This document shows positions 1 through 8,458 of a stretch of DNA of 64,000 nt, one piece after another. The translations under genes were made by a program, and so were the position numbers. Origin of the DNA: Armatimonadota bacterium (GTDB lineage: Bacteria; Armatimonadota; Fimbriimonadia; Fimbriimonadales; Fimbriimonadaceae); the NCBI GenBank assembly GCA_016125185.1, contig WGMG01000002.1, positions 62,001 to 126,000 on the forward strand, given 5' to 3'. How positions within the stretch are numbered: position 1 is the stretch's first letter; every line of letters begins with the position of its first letter. The notes under the pieces are model-generated. The model was not told where the DNA came from and made no database searches. It saw nothing but the letters and a program-made list of their open reading frames with translations.

Positions 1-765
1 AGAGTGCTGTTCGAAATTGGTTTGACGCCGGAGACCACGGCACGGAGCCTTGCGGAGCGTTTCGATCTCGATCCTGGCTACTTGAGCCGTGTCATTGCCA
101 CTCACACAAAGCGCAGCCTCGTTATTGCAACGCAGTCCGAGATAGATGGACGCGAAAAGCATCTTTCACTCACAGAAGCAGGCTTGGAAGCGGTTAAGGC
201 AATTGATCAAAAATCAGCCAAGGAAGTCGAAATGATATTGTCGTCAGTGAGCCCCAGCGACCGAAAGAAACTGACGGATGCGGTTTCAACCATTCAGTCA
301 ATTCTTAGTAAGGACACATTGGAAATCACAAAGCTCACCAACATTGATCCCGACGCCGTCGCTATTATTCACGAATACTACGATGCCGTGGATGTCATCG
401 TCCGAGATCCGGACGAGAAGCTGACGCAGATCGTCGAGGATACGAAGTCGGGGTTCTGGGTTGCGTCGCTCGGCGGTGCGCTGGTTGGGTGCGTGATCCT
501 GCGCCCGTTGCCTTCCGTGCCAAACGCCAGCGAATGCAAGCGCCTGTATGTTCGCCCTGAGGGGCGAGGCAAGCGTATTGCCGACCGTTTGCTGACCGAG
601 ATGGAGGACTTCGCGAAGGAGGTTGGGTACGAGTGGGTGTACCTCGATACCCACGACGGATTGCAGGCGGCGATCAATCTGTATCGAAAGCGAGGGTACG
701 AGCCGTGCGAACGGTACAACGACAATCCGCAAGCCACCGTCTTCCTGCGCAAGCGCCTCGATTAG
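1..765 (+). CDS. MarR-family regulator fused to GNAT acetyltransferase (5' end outside window)
   Basis: The reading frame is open from the window edge, so the true start lies upstream; the GTG at 4 is only the first in-window candidate. Residues 1-95 (counted from 4) look like the second half of a MarR winged helix: a recognition-helix stretch around LDPGYLSRVI, then a wing with the DGREKHLSLTEAG signature. Residues about 110-253 form a GNAT N-acetyltransferase domain with an acetyl-CoA loop in RPEGRGKRIADRLL and the C-terminal NLYRKRGYEP motif. MarR-GNAT fusions are a known architecture, likely coupling ligand sensing with acetylation of a small molecule. The acceptor cannot be told from sequence. 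The next gene starts 18 bases downstream on the same strand, so the two regulators may be co-transcribed. Confidence 0.88.
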   Translation, partial: RVLFEIGLTPETTARSLAERFDLDPGYLSRVIATHTKRSLVIATQSEIDGREKHLSLTEAGLEAVKAIDQKSAKEVEMILSSVSPSDRKKLTDAVSTIQSILSKDTLEITKLTNIDPDAVAIIHEYYDAVDVIVRDPDEKLTQIVEDTKSGFWVASLGGALVGCVILRPLPSVPNASECKRLYVRPEGRGKRIADRLLTEMEDFAKEVGYEWVYLDTHDGLQAAINLYRKRGYEPCERYNDNPQATVFLRKRLD

Positions 766-783
766 GGCATAATTGGGCCACGC

Positions 784-1458
784 ATGAAGGAGCGCGACCC
801 CAAAGCCGAAAAACAGGCCAAGCGCCTCCTCAAGAAAGTCGATGCGGCCACGTTTGGACAGCGCCTCAAACGTCTGCGAATTCGCCAAGGTCTCTCTGTA
901 CGGGCGCTGGCCGAGATGGCCAACCTCAACAAGAACTCGATTGTGCGGATAGAGGCCGGGCACTTGGGCTATCCCAGCACGATCATCAAAGTCTGCGAAG
1001 CGCTCGGAATCCACCTTGATCGTCTTTGTCGCGGTGATGAAGGCACCGATACGTCCTCGGCGGTTCATCGCCACGAACAAGATCGTTGGTTCGACCTTCA
1101 GGGTCTAGTCGAGGGACCAATCGGCGATGCCGAAACCCCACTGTCCCAAGCCGAGCGACGACAATATGCCGAGCAAGGCATTGAAACCCAAATGGTTCTG
1201 TTTCAAAGCCGTCCGAGCGGTGGCAAGTTGTGGCCAGGACTTATCGAACTCTACGGACCAAGCCGATCTCGAGCACACCCAGGCGAGGAGTTTGTGTATG
1301 TCCTCTCTGGCTCGCTTACCATCATAATCGGGAACGAGAAATTCGATTTAGCTGCGGGCGAGTCAATCGGATTTTGGCCATCGGAGCCCCACAGCTATGC
1401 CCCTGCGAAAGATTCGGAGCTTCCGACACGTATTCTCTGCATCCGCATCGACCCCTAG
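784..1458 (+). CDS. XRE-family transcriptional regulator with C-terminal cupin domain
   Basis: A 224-residue protein. Residues 24-80 form a Cro/CI helix-turn-helix (FGQRLKRLRIRQGLSVRALA, then NKNSIVRIEAG). Residues about 155-215 form a small cupin barrel with HPGEEFVYVLSG and the second motif GESIGFWPSEPHSY. This HTH-cupin layout is that of the PuuR/SutR-type small-molecule-responsive repressors; the cupin ligand is unknown. The ATG at 784 gives a highly charged 20-residue extension before the HTH. A perfect inverted repeat lies just downstream (1481-1496) and could be its operator, which is inference only. Confidence 0.88.
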   Translation: MKERDPKAEKQAKRLLKKVDAATFGQRLKRLRIRQGLSVRALAEMANLNKNSIVRIEAGHLGYPSTIIKVCEALGIHLDRLCRGDEGTDTSSAVHRHEQDRWFDLQGLVEGPIGDAETPLSQAERRQYAEQGIETQMVLFQSRPSGGKLWPGLIELYGPSRSRAHPGEEFVYVLSGSLTIIIGNEKFDLAAGESIGFWPSEPHSYAPAKDSELPTRILCIRIDP

Positions 1459-1480
1459 AGAGATTTTGGAACAAAGTGAA

Positions 1481-1496
1481 AGTACAATACTGTACT
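1481..1496. promoter_or_regulatory. Perfect inverted repeat between regulator and metallopeptidase gene
   Basis: AGTACA-ATAC-TGTACT: 6-base arms, 4-base spacer, 17 bases upstream of the next start codon. Symmetry and location suggest an operator, possibly for the adjacent XRE-cupin regulator. No convincing -35/-10 pair was recognised around it. Confidence 0.35.
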
Positions 1497-1512
1497 AATC
1501 TTTGAGTTCAAA

Positions 1513-3153
1513 ATGATTCACTATTTAGCCGTCGTCTGCTTGCATCTCCAAACTTCGCCTTTCCCGCCTGTCGATCCAAAGGAACTCAAGGCCGCTTTGG
1601 CTAAGGGGTGGAAGCTAAAGGAGTCCACCGATGACGATAGCGGGGTATTCCGTCGCTTTTTCGTCGCCACCAAGGATGGTCAAGAACAGATCCAGGGGGT
1701 CTATCATAGCTGGTTTAAGTCGGGAAAGCCCCGAACCATCGCGTTTTATCGAGACGGCGCACGGCAAGGCAAGGGAACGTGGTGGCACGAGACGGGCAAG
1801 AAGTGGCGCGAAGGAACCTACAAAGACGACAAATTCGACGGGATATGGACCACCTGGGATGACGAAGGGCGGAAGATTCAGACGTCGGGGTATAGGGACG
1901 ACATGCCCGACGGTCCTTCGCAGTTTTGGTCGAGCGATGGCAAAGTCACGGCCGCCGGCACTTACAAGATGGGTGTGCCCGAAGGAAATTGGACCATCTC
2001 CGAACACGAGAAGTCGCACCGCTATTCCTTCCGCGACGGGGCCGTTCAGACTCCATCCGAGCCGTCGGTAATGGCAGCAATCGCGCCACCACCTATGACT
2101 TTTCCCGCTGGCGCCGATCATCTTAACATCGAGGTCGATCCTCGCACCGAACTCCTCGCTGTTGTACAGAATTTCACCAGTTGGGAGACATCCGGGGCTT
2201 TTTCAACCGTCGATGAGCCTTACAAGCGAGACATCGTTCGATGGTTCAGCCCCTACAAAGACCACCCCGCCGTCAAACTCTACGAGTCCATTCTCGATGG
2301 CGGAACGAATTTTGCCTTCGATGGTCCAGTCAACTGGATTCTTCATCTTGGCTCCCCTCCCGATTTAGCCGTCATGTCTCCCATCCCCGAAGGGATCGTT
2401 CGACGCGGAGGAGGAGCCGAAAAGATAGAGAACCTACGAAAGTCCCTCGTGCAGTTCGCAAAGGACTCGCACTTCGAAGAGTTCTTTCGCGCCCATCGGT
2501 CGTTTTATGACGAACTCATCAAGAACTACCGGACCAACTCGCCGGGAGACCCTGCGCTTCGGCTGGTGATGGAGCACTATGGCGAGGTCAAACAGTCGGG
2601 CACTGCCGTCATTTGTCCGATGTTTGGTCCGGGAAACTACGGCATTATCGTCCAGGAGCCGACCGGTCCGAAAATCTTCAACGTCGGTGCCCCTTCGTAT
2701 GAGAATGGCAAATTTACCTACGATCCCAATGTGCTTCAGTCTATGATCTACCACGAGTTCGGGCATTCGTTTTCGAATCCGGCCGTTGACGCCAATCATG
2801 CGTGGGGAACCAAGGGTGACTCCCTTTTTCCAATCGTAAAATCCGTCATGGCTCAGCAGGCCTATGGCGATTGGAAGTCCGTCGTTTATGAACTTTTCGA
2901 TCGGACCAACGAGATTCACCTCGTATCGCTTGGAGGCAATCCGAAGTGGGCTCGGCAGCTTCTCAGCTACTATATCTACAACCGAGGGTTCTGTTGGCTG
3001 CCCTACACGCTCCGAAAGCTGATCCAATACGAGAGTAACCGAACGAAGTATCCAACCTTCAAATCGTTTGCGGGCGAAATGGCCAAGGTGTTCGACGAAA
3101 CTAGGCCAATCGTCATCAACGGAACGATCGTATGCGTTGTCCCGCTTGAATAG
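1513..3153 (+). CDS. MORN-repeat protein with C-terminal HExxH zinc metallopeptidase-like domain
   Basis: 546 residues. The N-terminus (MIHYLAVVCLHLQTS) is a short hydrophobic stretch that could be a weak export signal. Residues about 60-175 contain YwqK/MORN-2 type repeats (for example HSWFKSGKPRTIAFYRDG, HETGKKWREGTYKDD, WDDEGRKIQTSGYRDD). The C-terminal half has the zinc motif HEFGH at residues 414-418 within MIYHEFGHSFSNP, resembling the DUF4932 putative metallopeptidase family. An export role is inferred from the N-terminus and from MORN-type proteins in this phylum. Substrate unknown. The 54-base upstream gap holds a palindrome and a purine-poor leader; ATG 1513 is the first in-frame start. 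Confidence 0.7.
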   Translation: MIHYLAVVCLHLQTSPFPPVDPKELKAALAKGWKLKESTDDDSGVFRRFFVATKDGQEQIQGVYHSWFKSGKPRTIAFYRDGARQGKGTWWHETGKKWREGTYKDDKFDGIWTTWDDEGRKIQTSGYRDDMPDGPSQFWSSDGKVTAAGTYKMGVPEGNWTISEHEKSHRYSFRDGAVQTPSEPSVMAAIAPPPMTFPAGADHLNIEVDPRTELLAVVQNFTSWETSGAFSTVDEPYKRDIVRWFSPYKDHPAVKLYESILDGGTNFAFDGPVNWILHLGSPPDLAVMSPIPEGIVRRGGGAEKIENLRKSLVQFAKDSHFEEFFRAHRSFYDELIKNYRTNSPGDPALRLVMEHYGEVKQSGTAVICPMFGPGNYGIIVQEPTGPKIFNVGAPSYENGKFTYDPNVLQSMIYHEFGHSFSNPAVDANHAWGTKGDSLFPIVKSVMAQQAYGDWKSVVYELFDRTNEIHLVSLGGNPKWARQLLSYYIYNRGFCWLPYTLRKLIQYESNRTKYPTFKSFAGEMAKVFDETRPIVINGTIVCVVPLE

Positions 3154-3193
3154 AGTTGCATTTCGGGGCCAGGTGGGATAACCTACGATTGCA

Positions 3194-4279
3194 ATGGTGC
3201 TCACGAGTGTTGCTGTGGCTATGGTTATGCAGGCAAGTCATTTTGGTACGTACGAAGGAAAGCCGGTTACGCTTTACACGCTGAAGAATAAGCGAGGCAT
3301 GGTCGCCAAGATCATGGATTACGGCGCGACCGTGGTTTCCCTGACCGCCCCCGACCGCAAGGGCAAGTATGAGGAGGTTACGCTCGGCTTCGACACGTTC
3401 GACCCGTATCCGACCAGCAGTCCCTACTTCGGCGCGATCGTTGGCCGAGTCGGCAACCGAATTGCCAACGGCAAATTCACCCTGGACGGCAAGGAATACA
3501 CCCTTGCGGTGAACAACGGTCCCAACAGCCTCCACGGTGGCCTGAAGGGGTTTGACAAGCGCATTTGGTCGGTGATCTCGAAGCCTTCGGCTATGAACCC
3601 GTCGATTACGTTTAAGTACGTGAGCGCAGACGGCGAAGAAGGCTATCCGGGTGAGCTGACGGCGGTGGTGAAGTACACGCTGACGCCGGACAATGCGATG
3701 CGGATCGACTACGACATTCGGGCGAAGGCGCACACGATCGCCAACCTGACCAACCACACGTATTGGAACCTCGGCGGTCCGAAAGTGTCGACGATTCTCG
3801 ATCATCAGATGCAGATCATGGCCGACGCGATTACGCCGGTGGATAGCACGCTGATTCCGGCCAACGGACGGATGGCCGTGCGTGGCACGCCGTTCGACTT
3901 CAACAAGCTCACGCGGATCGGCGACCGAATCGAGGACATCAGCAACCAGCAGATCGAGTTTGGCGGCGGATATGACCATAACTTCATTCTGCGAGGTCAG
4001 ATGGGACAGCTACGAAAGTCGTGCGCTGTTCTTGAGCCGACAAGCGGCCGGTATATGGAGGTTTGGACCACCGAGCCGGGTGTGCAGTTCTACAGCGGCA
4101 ACTTCCTCGATGGAACGCTTCACGGCCATGGCGGCAAGGTCTATCCGCGACGCGGCGGTTTCTGTCTGGAGACCCAGCACTTCCCGGATTCGGTGAATCA
4201 GCCGGACTTCCCGCCGGTCGATGTGTATCCGGGCAAGCCGTACATGTCCACGACGATCTACAAGTTCAAGACAAAGTAG
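3194..4279 (+). CDS. galM: Aldose 1-epimerase (galactose mutarotase)
   Basis: 361 residues, the usual GalM length. It interconverts alpha and beta anomers of free hexoses. Family landmarks are in order: DYGATVVSLTAPDR near the N-terminus, FGAIVGRVGNRIANGKF, NGPNSLHGG (first catalytic His), NLTNHTYWNLGG (second catalytic His), GYDHNFILR, and CLETQHFPDSVNQPDFPP carrying the catalytic Glu. The start at 3194 adds about 15 hydrophobic residues (MVLTSVAVAMVMQAS) before the domain; these may be a short signal peptide or a mis-set start, with an alternative ATG at 3224. The gene ends in a strong terminator. Confidence 0.93.
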   Translation: MVLTSVAVAMVMQASHFGTYEGKPVTLYTLKNKRGMVAKIMDYGATVVSLTAPDRKGKYEEVTLGFDTFDPYPTSSPYFGAIVGRVGNRIANGKFTLDGKEYTLAVNNGPNSLHGGLKGFDKRIWSVISKPSAMNPSITFKYVSADGEEGYPGELTAVVKYTLTPDNAMRIDYDIRAKAHTIANLTNHTYWNLGGPKVSTILDHQMQIMADAITPVDSTLIPANGRMAVRGTPFDFNKLTRIGDRIEDISNQQIEFGGGYDHNFILRGQMGQLRKSCAVLEPTSGRYMEVWTTEPGVQFYSGNFLDGTLHGHGGKVYPRRGGFCLETQHFPDSVNQPDFPPVDVYPGKPYMSTTIYKFKTK

Positions 4280-4295
4280 AGATTCGGCGTTTTGC

Positions 4296-4333
4296 GGGCT
4301 CCGGCGGATTCTGCCGGAGCCCATCTTTGTTTT
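4296..4333 (+). terminator. Rho-independent terminator after galM
   Basis: A 10-base perfect stem, GGGCTCCGGC (4296-4305) / GCCGGAGCCC (4313-4322), with a 7-base loop, followed by ATCTTTGTTTT. It lies 17 bases after the galM stop. Confidence 0.9.
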
Positions 4334-4368
4334 GAACAATCCGCCTCCAGCACGGCACTCACTACCAG

Positions 4369-4848
4369 ATGCTCACTGCGTTTCTCATTCTTCAGCAAGT
4401 CACACCGACGGTTCCGATCGGATCGCCGATTAGCCAAATCGGCGTTAAGGCTCCGGGGCAGTACACCGTCACGCGGTCCCAGAAGTCATTCCCGACCATT
4501 TCCTCGCTCAGCAAGAAGCGACGGGAGACTTTCAGCGGCATGGTTTACGTCGTGTGGACTTCGCGGAGCAATATCAAGATGCCGTTTGTGCCGTTCAGGA
4601 ACGGCAAGCGGGTGGGGATCAAATACGACGACCCCTTTGCCGGACAGACACTGGCCAAGTTCCTGCAGAGCCTTGGACCAAAGGCGAATCCAAAATGGTC
4701 GGACGATACGATGACGGGCTTCCAAGTCTCTCTCCCCGGCGACGAGAAGCGGGTGCCGAAGGATGATTGCGCTTTGATCGGCAGGCAAATCACGATCACC
4801 ATTGAGCATGGCAAGGTGACTCATTGCGTGCTTTCGAACCACAAGTAG
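4369..4848 (+). CDS. Hypothetical protein, 159 aa
   Basis: No family recognised. It starts with a short hydrophobic stretch (MLTAFLILQQV) that is too short for a confident signal peptide. The body is basic and rich in Lys/Ser/Pro, with two Cys near the C-terminus (DDCALIG and THCVLSN). It follows a terminator, so it must have its own promoter. Its stop abuts the stop of the convergent PfkB-family gene (4848/4849). The competing reverse-strand frames here are shorter and less protein-like. Confidence 0.55.
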   Translation: MLTAFLILQQVTPTVPIGSPISQIGVKAPGQYTVTRSQKSFPTISSLSKKRRETFSGMVYVVWTSRSNIKMPFVPFRNGKRVGIKYDDPFAGQTLAKFLQSLGPKANPKWSDDTMTGFQVSLPGDEKRVPKDDCALIGRQITITIEHGKVTHCVLSNHK

Positions 4849-5787
4849 TTAGATCTGGGTGGCCAGGGCTTCGGGAAAGAGTTGTTCGGTGGTCGCTTTG
4901 CCACCGATGGCCGTTCCGTCGGTGAGGGCGGTTGCGGCCCCCGCGGCGAGACCCCAGCGAAGGGCTTCCTCGGCAGACTTCCCTTCCACCAACGCCCACA
5001 GCATTCCCGCGATCATCGAGTCGCCGCTCCCGATGGTACTTTTCGGATGGACTTTCGGGCTCTTGCCAAGGAACGTTCCTTCTTGGCAAGCCATCACGGC
5101 TCCCTTCTCTCCCCGGCTGATGACGACATAGCGGTGCCCGCCGCCGATCTTGGCGTAGAGTTCCTTTGCTGCGGCGATGACGTCCTCGTCGGATTCGATC
5201 GGACGCCCGAGAAGGCGACCAGCCTCCTTGCTATTGGGCTTGATGAAGTCGGGATCAGCCTTCAGGCCCTCGGCGAGCACGGCTCCGTCGGCATCGATGA
5301 CCACCTTGGCACCCGCCTTTTTGGCGATGAGGGCAAGTTGGTAGAAGGCGTCCGTGCTCAAGCCGGGCGGTAAGGAGCCTCCGAATGAGACCCAAGTCGC
5401 CTTGGTCGCCAGAATCTCTACCGACTCCACCAGCGCTTTCCATTCGTCGTCGGAGATGGTCGGGCCCTTTTGATTGAAAGTGGTGGGCGGATCGTCGGAA
5501 TTGTCTTCCACCGAGAAGTTGGTGCGGGTCTCGCCCGCGATCTGCACGAAGCCATCTTCGACCCCTTCTTCTTCCATCACGTGGCGGATGAAGGCGGCAG
5601 TGGCTCCACCGAGGAAGCCGGTCGCGATGGTTTCGCCGCCGAGATGGGCATAGACACGCGAGGTGTTGAGGCCCTTCCCGCCAGCGTCCTTTTCGGAAAC
5701 GAGCACGCGGTTGGTGTCGTTCGGCAGGAACTTGTCCACCCTCAGCAGGTAGTCGACGCAGGGGTTGAGGGTGACAGTGAGGACCAT
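4849..5787 (-). CDS. PfkB-family sugar kinase, probable 1-phosphofructokinase
   Basis: 312 residues, normal for the FruK/LacC/PfkB branch of the ribokinase superfamily. The protein opens with MVLTVTLNPCVDYLLRVD, typical of FruK/PfkB. It has the substrate loop GGKGLNTSRV (about 37-46) and the C-terminal anion-hole/catalytic-base motif GSGDSMIAGML. It phosphorylates a phosphorylated sugar: fructose-1-P, fructose-6-P or tagatose-6-P cannot be separated by eye. No PTS genes are adjacent. It is followed upstream by an inverted repeat and then pfkA on the same strand, so two phosphofructokinase-type enzymes sit together. Confidence 0.85.
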   Translation of the reverse strand: MVLTVTLNPCVDYLLRVDKFLPNDTNRVLVSEKDAGGKGLNTSRVYAHLGGETIATGFLGGATAAFIRHVMEEEGVEDGFVQIAGETRTNFSVEDNSDDPPTTFNQKGPTISDDEWKALVESVEILATKATWVSFGGSLPPGLSTDAFYQLALIAKKAGAKVVIDADGAVLAEGLKADPDFIKPNSKEAGRLLGRPIESDEDVIAAAKELYAKIGGGHRYVVISRGEKGAVMACQEGTFLGKSPKVHPKSTIGSGDSMIAGMLWALVEGKSAEEALRWGLAAGAATALTDGTAIGGKATTEQLFPEALATQI

Positions 5788-5801
5788 CTGTTTAGTTTAC
5801 A

Positions 5802-5874
5802 GTTTGGAGTTGGAAGTTGGAAGTTAGGAGATCAGAGAGAGCCACGATAGGTCCGCCGACCGCCAACTCCAAAC
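5802..5874. repeat. Intergenic inverted repeat (12-base arms)
   Basis: GTTTGGAGTTGG (5802-5813) is the exact reverse complement of CCAACTCCAAAC (5863-5874). The flanks carry tandem GGAAGTTGG copies. The same GGAGTTGG unit recurs in the gaps near 10789 and 11755, so this looks like a dispersed intergenic repeat family and not a gene-specific terminator. Confidence 0.6.
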
Positions 5875-5885
5875 TCCCAACTAAG

Positions 5886-6860
5886 TTACTGCGCCATGAC
5901 TTCGGCCAGGAGGAGCTTTTCGGGATCGATGGTGCGTTCGGTGCTGAGGACGTAGGTCAGTGGGTGCGAGACCAGCTTACTGCCATCGACACCGGCCATT
6001 TCGCCTCGGAATCCGCTCAGGAGTCGGTTGGTGGCCAGGGCACTGAGGCGGAGGGCTAGGACGCGATCGAAGACGGTCGGGCTTCCACCCCGCTGGAGGT
6101 GTCCCAGTACGAGGTATCGGCAGTCGAAGCCGGTGTTCTTCTCGATGAACAGCTTGACGTCGCTGGCTCGCGCGGCACCTTCGGCGACGACGATGATCGA
6201 GCTTTTCTTTCCTCGATCCGCCGCCGAGCGCAGGTTCTTGCAGATATCCAGAAGCGAGTATGGGACTTCGGGGATCAGGATGGCCTCTGCGCCGCCAGCT
6301 AAACCTGACTCGATCGCGATAAATCCGTTGCGACGGCCCATGACCTCGACCACGAAGACGCGCTCGTGGGAGTAGGCGGTGTCGCGCAGGCGGTCGATCG
6401 CCTCGACGGAAATGTTCACGGCGGTGTCGAAGCCGATAGAGAAGTCGGTGCCGGAGATGTCGTTGTCGATGGAGCCAGGCACGCCCATGACCGGAAATTG
6501 GAATTCTTCTTGCAGCTTTAGCGCACCGGTCAGCGAGCCGTCGCCGCCGATGACCACCAGCCCTTCAACTTTATTCTTGCGAAGGTTATCGAGAGCTTTG
6601 ACTCGGCCGTCGGGTGTACGGAATTCGGCGCTTCGGGCCGAGCGAAGGATGGTGCCGCCGCGGTCGATGATGCCGCCCACAACCTTCGAGTCCATCACTT
6701 GAGACTCATCGTTGATGACGCCTTCCCAGCCGTGCGCGAAGCCGATGATCTCGGTGTTGCGGTAGAGCGCGGCTCGAACCACGCCCCGAATCGCCGCATT
6801 CATTCCAGGCGCGTCCCCTCCGCTCGTAATCACACCAATTCGCTTCACGTACCAGTTCAT
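5886..6860 (-). CDS. pfkA: ATP-dependent 6-phosphofructokinase
   Basis: Committed step of glycolysis: fructose-6-P plus ATP to fructose-1,6-bisphosphate. Motifs: TSGGDAPGMNAAIRG (ATP loop), VIGGDGSLTGA (the GGDGS form indicates ATP and not PPi use), PGSIDNDISGTDFSIGFDTA (catalytic Asp), EVMGRRNG, and GHLQRGGSPTVFDR. The ATG at 6860 is preferred over the longer frame to 6977, which would run into the divergent gene. A GTG at 6848 gives the even more family-like MKRIGVITSGGD. The start is 1 base from the divergent CBS-DUF1385 start, so promoters must lie inside coding sequence or one start is further in. Confidence 0.93.
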   Translation of the reverse strand: MNWYVKRIGVITSGGDAPGMNAAIRGVVRAALYRNTEIIGFAHGWEGVINDESQVMDSKVVGGIIDRGGTILRSARSAEFRTPDGRVKALDNLRKNKVEGLVVIGGDGSLTGALKLQEEFQFPVMGVPGSIDNDISGTDFSIGFDTAVNISVEAIDRLRDTAYSHERVFVVEVMGRRNGFIAIESGLAGGAEAILIPEVPYSLLDICKNLRSAADRGKKSSIIVVAEGAARASDVKLFIEKNTGFDCRYLVLGHLQRGGSPTVFDRVLALRLSALATNRLLSGFRGEMAGVDGSKLVSHPLTYVLSTERTIDPEKLLLAEVMAQ

Positions 6861-6861
6861 T

Positions 6862-7983
6862 ATGCCCAAAACGCGCCATACTATTCGCGTGATCTCGGAT
6901 CGGCTTGCGCAACCAGTTGGGCGATTCATGCGCCCGTGCGTCTGCGCGGAACAGTCGATGAGCATCCATCTCGCCATCGAAAAGATGCGCGAGTCCGGCC
7001 AGGAAGTGATTCCGGTCGTGAACGAGGGACACCTAGTTGGGCTCCTGACCGAAGCGGGAATTCTGCGCTACGTGGGCGATGGGGCCTCGCCCAATGACGC
7101 TGTTAGCGACTATATGTCGCCGACGACGCCGATCCTCAATCGCAACACGGGTGCGGAAGCCCTGCGGCAGTTGGAGGCGACGCCGATCTTAGTGGTGGTC
7201 GACGGCCATGATGTCGTATGCGGCTTAGTAGCCGCTTCGAACTTTGTCGGCACGGTTCCCGAGAAACCTCGACCGCCGATGGTGGGGGGGATGGCGACGC
7301 CGTTTGGCGTGTATTTGACCAACGGTGCGGTGATGGGTGGCAAGAAGGGGTGGTACCTGGTCACGACCGGCTTCTTCCTTATCGCGATCTTTCTTGTCGG
7401 CGACTTTCTTACTGACCTGATCGGTCGGTATGTTCCAGAAACGACGCTTTGGAATACGTTCCTTAATATCGTTCCGTTTCTTGTCATGGTGCTGGCTTTT
7501 CGCATTCATCCCATCGCCGGATACCACGCGGCCGAACACCAGGTGGTCCACGCCATCGAGCGGGACGAGGAGATTACGCCGGAGGTTGTGGCGCGGATGC
7601 CCCGGGTGCATCCACGGTGCGGAACCAACCTCGCGGTCGCCGCAGCAATCTTTTCGGCCCTCGCCTTTAACCCTTGGTTCGGCAACGACCGGAGTGCGGT
7701 TTTCCTTGGCCTTTTCTTCACGATTATGCTTTGGAAACCGCTCGGATCCCTCGCGCAGTACTGGATCACGACCAAGAAAGCGAACGCCAAACAGATTGCC
7801 AGCGCGATCGAAGCGGCCAAAGAACTACTGGCAAACTACGAGGTCGCGCCGAGCCGAACGCCTAGTCCATTTCAAAGAATTTACACGAGCGGGCTCCTGC
7901 ATGTAATGGCTGGTTCGACGGCGGCGTTATTAATAGCGGTGCTAATCGGGATGCTGACCGGAGTGGTCCTTGTCACGTTTTAG
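6862..7983 (+). CDS. CBS-domain pair fused to DUF1385 membrane protein
   Basis: 373 residues. Residues about 17-130 are a CBS pair (VGRFMRPCVCAEQSMSIHLAIEKM, PVVNEGHLVGLLTEAG, VSDYMSPTTPILNRN), usually an adenosyl-nucleotide sensor. From about 138 the protein is DUF1385/YqhQ-like: VGGMATPFGVYLTNGAVMGGKKGW, membrane helices around 165-185 and 200-220, the HAAEHQVVHAIE signature (about 228-239), then HPRCGTNLA. Further hydrophobic helices follow near 275-290 and at the C-terminus (345-373). DUF1385 function is unsettled. The N-terminal CBS pair suggests nucleotide-regulated activity. secG follows 18 bases downstream. Confidence 0.85.
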   Translation: MPKTRHTIRVISDRLAQPVGRFMRPCVCAEQSMSIHLAIEKMRESGQEVIPVVNEGHLVGLLTEAGILRYVGDGASPNDAVSDYMSPTTPILNRNTGAEALRQLEATPILVVVDGHDVVCGLVAASNFVGTVPEKPRPPMVGGMATPFGVYLTNGAVMGGKKGWYLVTTGFFLIAIFLVGDFLTDLIGRYVPETTLWNTFLNIVPFLVMVLAFRIHPIAGYHAAEHQVVHAIERDEEITPEVVARMPRVHPRCGTNLAVAAAIFSALAFNPWFGNDRSAVFLGLFFTIMLWKPLGSLAQYWITTKKANAKQIASAIEAAKELLANYEVAPSRTPSPFQRIYTSGLLHVMAGSTAALLIAVLIGMLTGVVLVTF

Positions 7984-8001
7984 GTATCCTATGAGATTGC
8001 T

Positions 8002-8427
8002 GTGGCTATTCTGAGCTCTATCGTCCTTGCCCTCGCGATTTTGGTCGCAATCTTTTTCTCGTTGATTGTCCTCATTACGGGAAAGGGCGACGCGATGGGC
8101 GGTGGCAGCAGCGTCCGCACGACTTATAAGGGCAAAGCCACTTTCGACGACATCATGTCGCAGATGGCGCTTTATTCCGGCATCGCGTTTATGGGGCTGG
8201 TTCTGCTCTACAACGTCGTCTCCGAAAAGGTTCAGGCTCAAGAGGCTATGCCATCTGCACCGATCACGGCACCTGCGAATAACGTTCCGGCCGTCAACAC
8301 CCCGGTGACGAATACGCCAGCCGCCAACACGCCTGCATCCAACACTCCGTCCTCTAACTCGACGGCTTCCACGTCCTCCGCGACGACGCCTTCGACGAAC
8401 TCTCCGGCGGCCGCGAACAACAAGTAG
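8002..8427 (+). CDS. secG: Preprotein translocase subunit SecG
   Basis: 141 residues with a GTG start at 8002. SecG is the accessory membrane subunit of the SecYEG channel. Two transmembrane helices (residues about 2-26 and 54-74) flank the cytosolic loop LITGKGDAMGGGSSVRTTYKG, the SecG hallmark. Residues 85-141 are a low-complexity tail of Asn/Thr/Pro/Ala built from NTPxxNTP-like units. The tail makes the protein about twice the usual 70-75 residue core. It sits between the CBS-DUF1385 gene and arginase, all on the plus strand. Confidence 0.87.
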   Translation: MAILSSIVLALAILVAIFFSLIVLITGKGDAMGGGSSVRTTYKGKATFDDIMSQMALYSGIAFMGLVLLYNVVSEKVQAQEAMPSAPITAPANNVPAVNTPVTNTPAANTPASNTPSSNSTASTSSATTPSTNSPAAANNK

Positions 8428-8458
8428 TCCGCCCCGGACTGCCAGGTACCCTTACACC

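Noticed and set aside
298-1080. 260-aa minus-strand frame across the MarR-GNAT and XRE genes
   Set aside because: Opposes two genes with clear domains; no motif.
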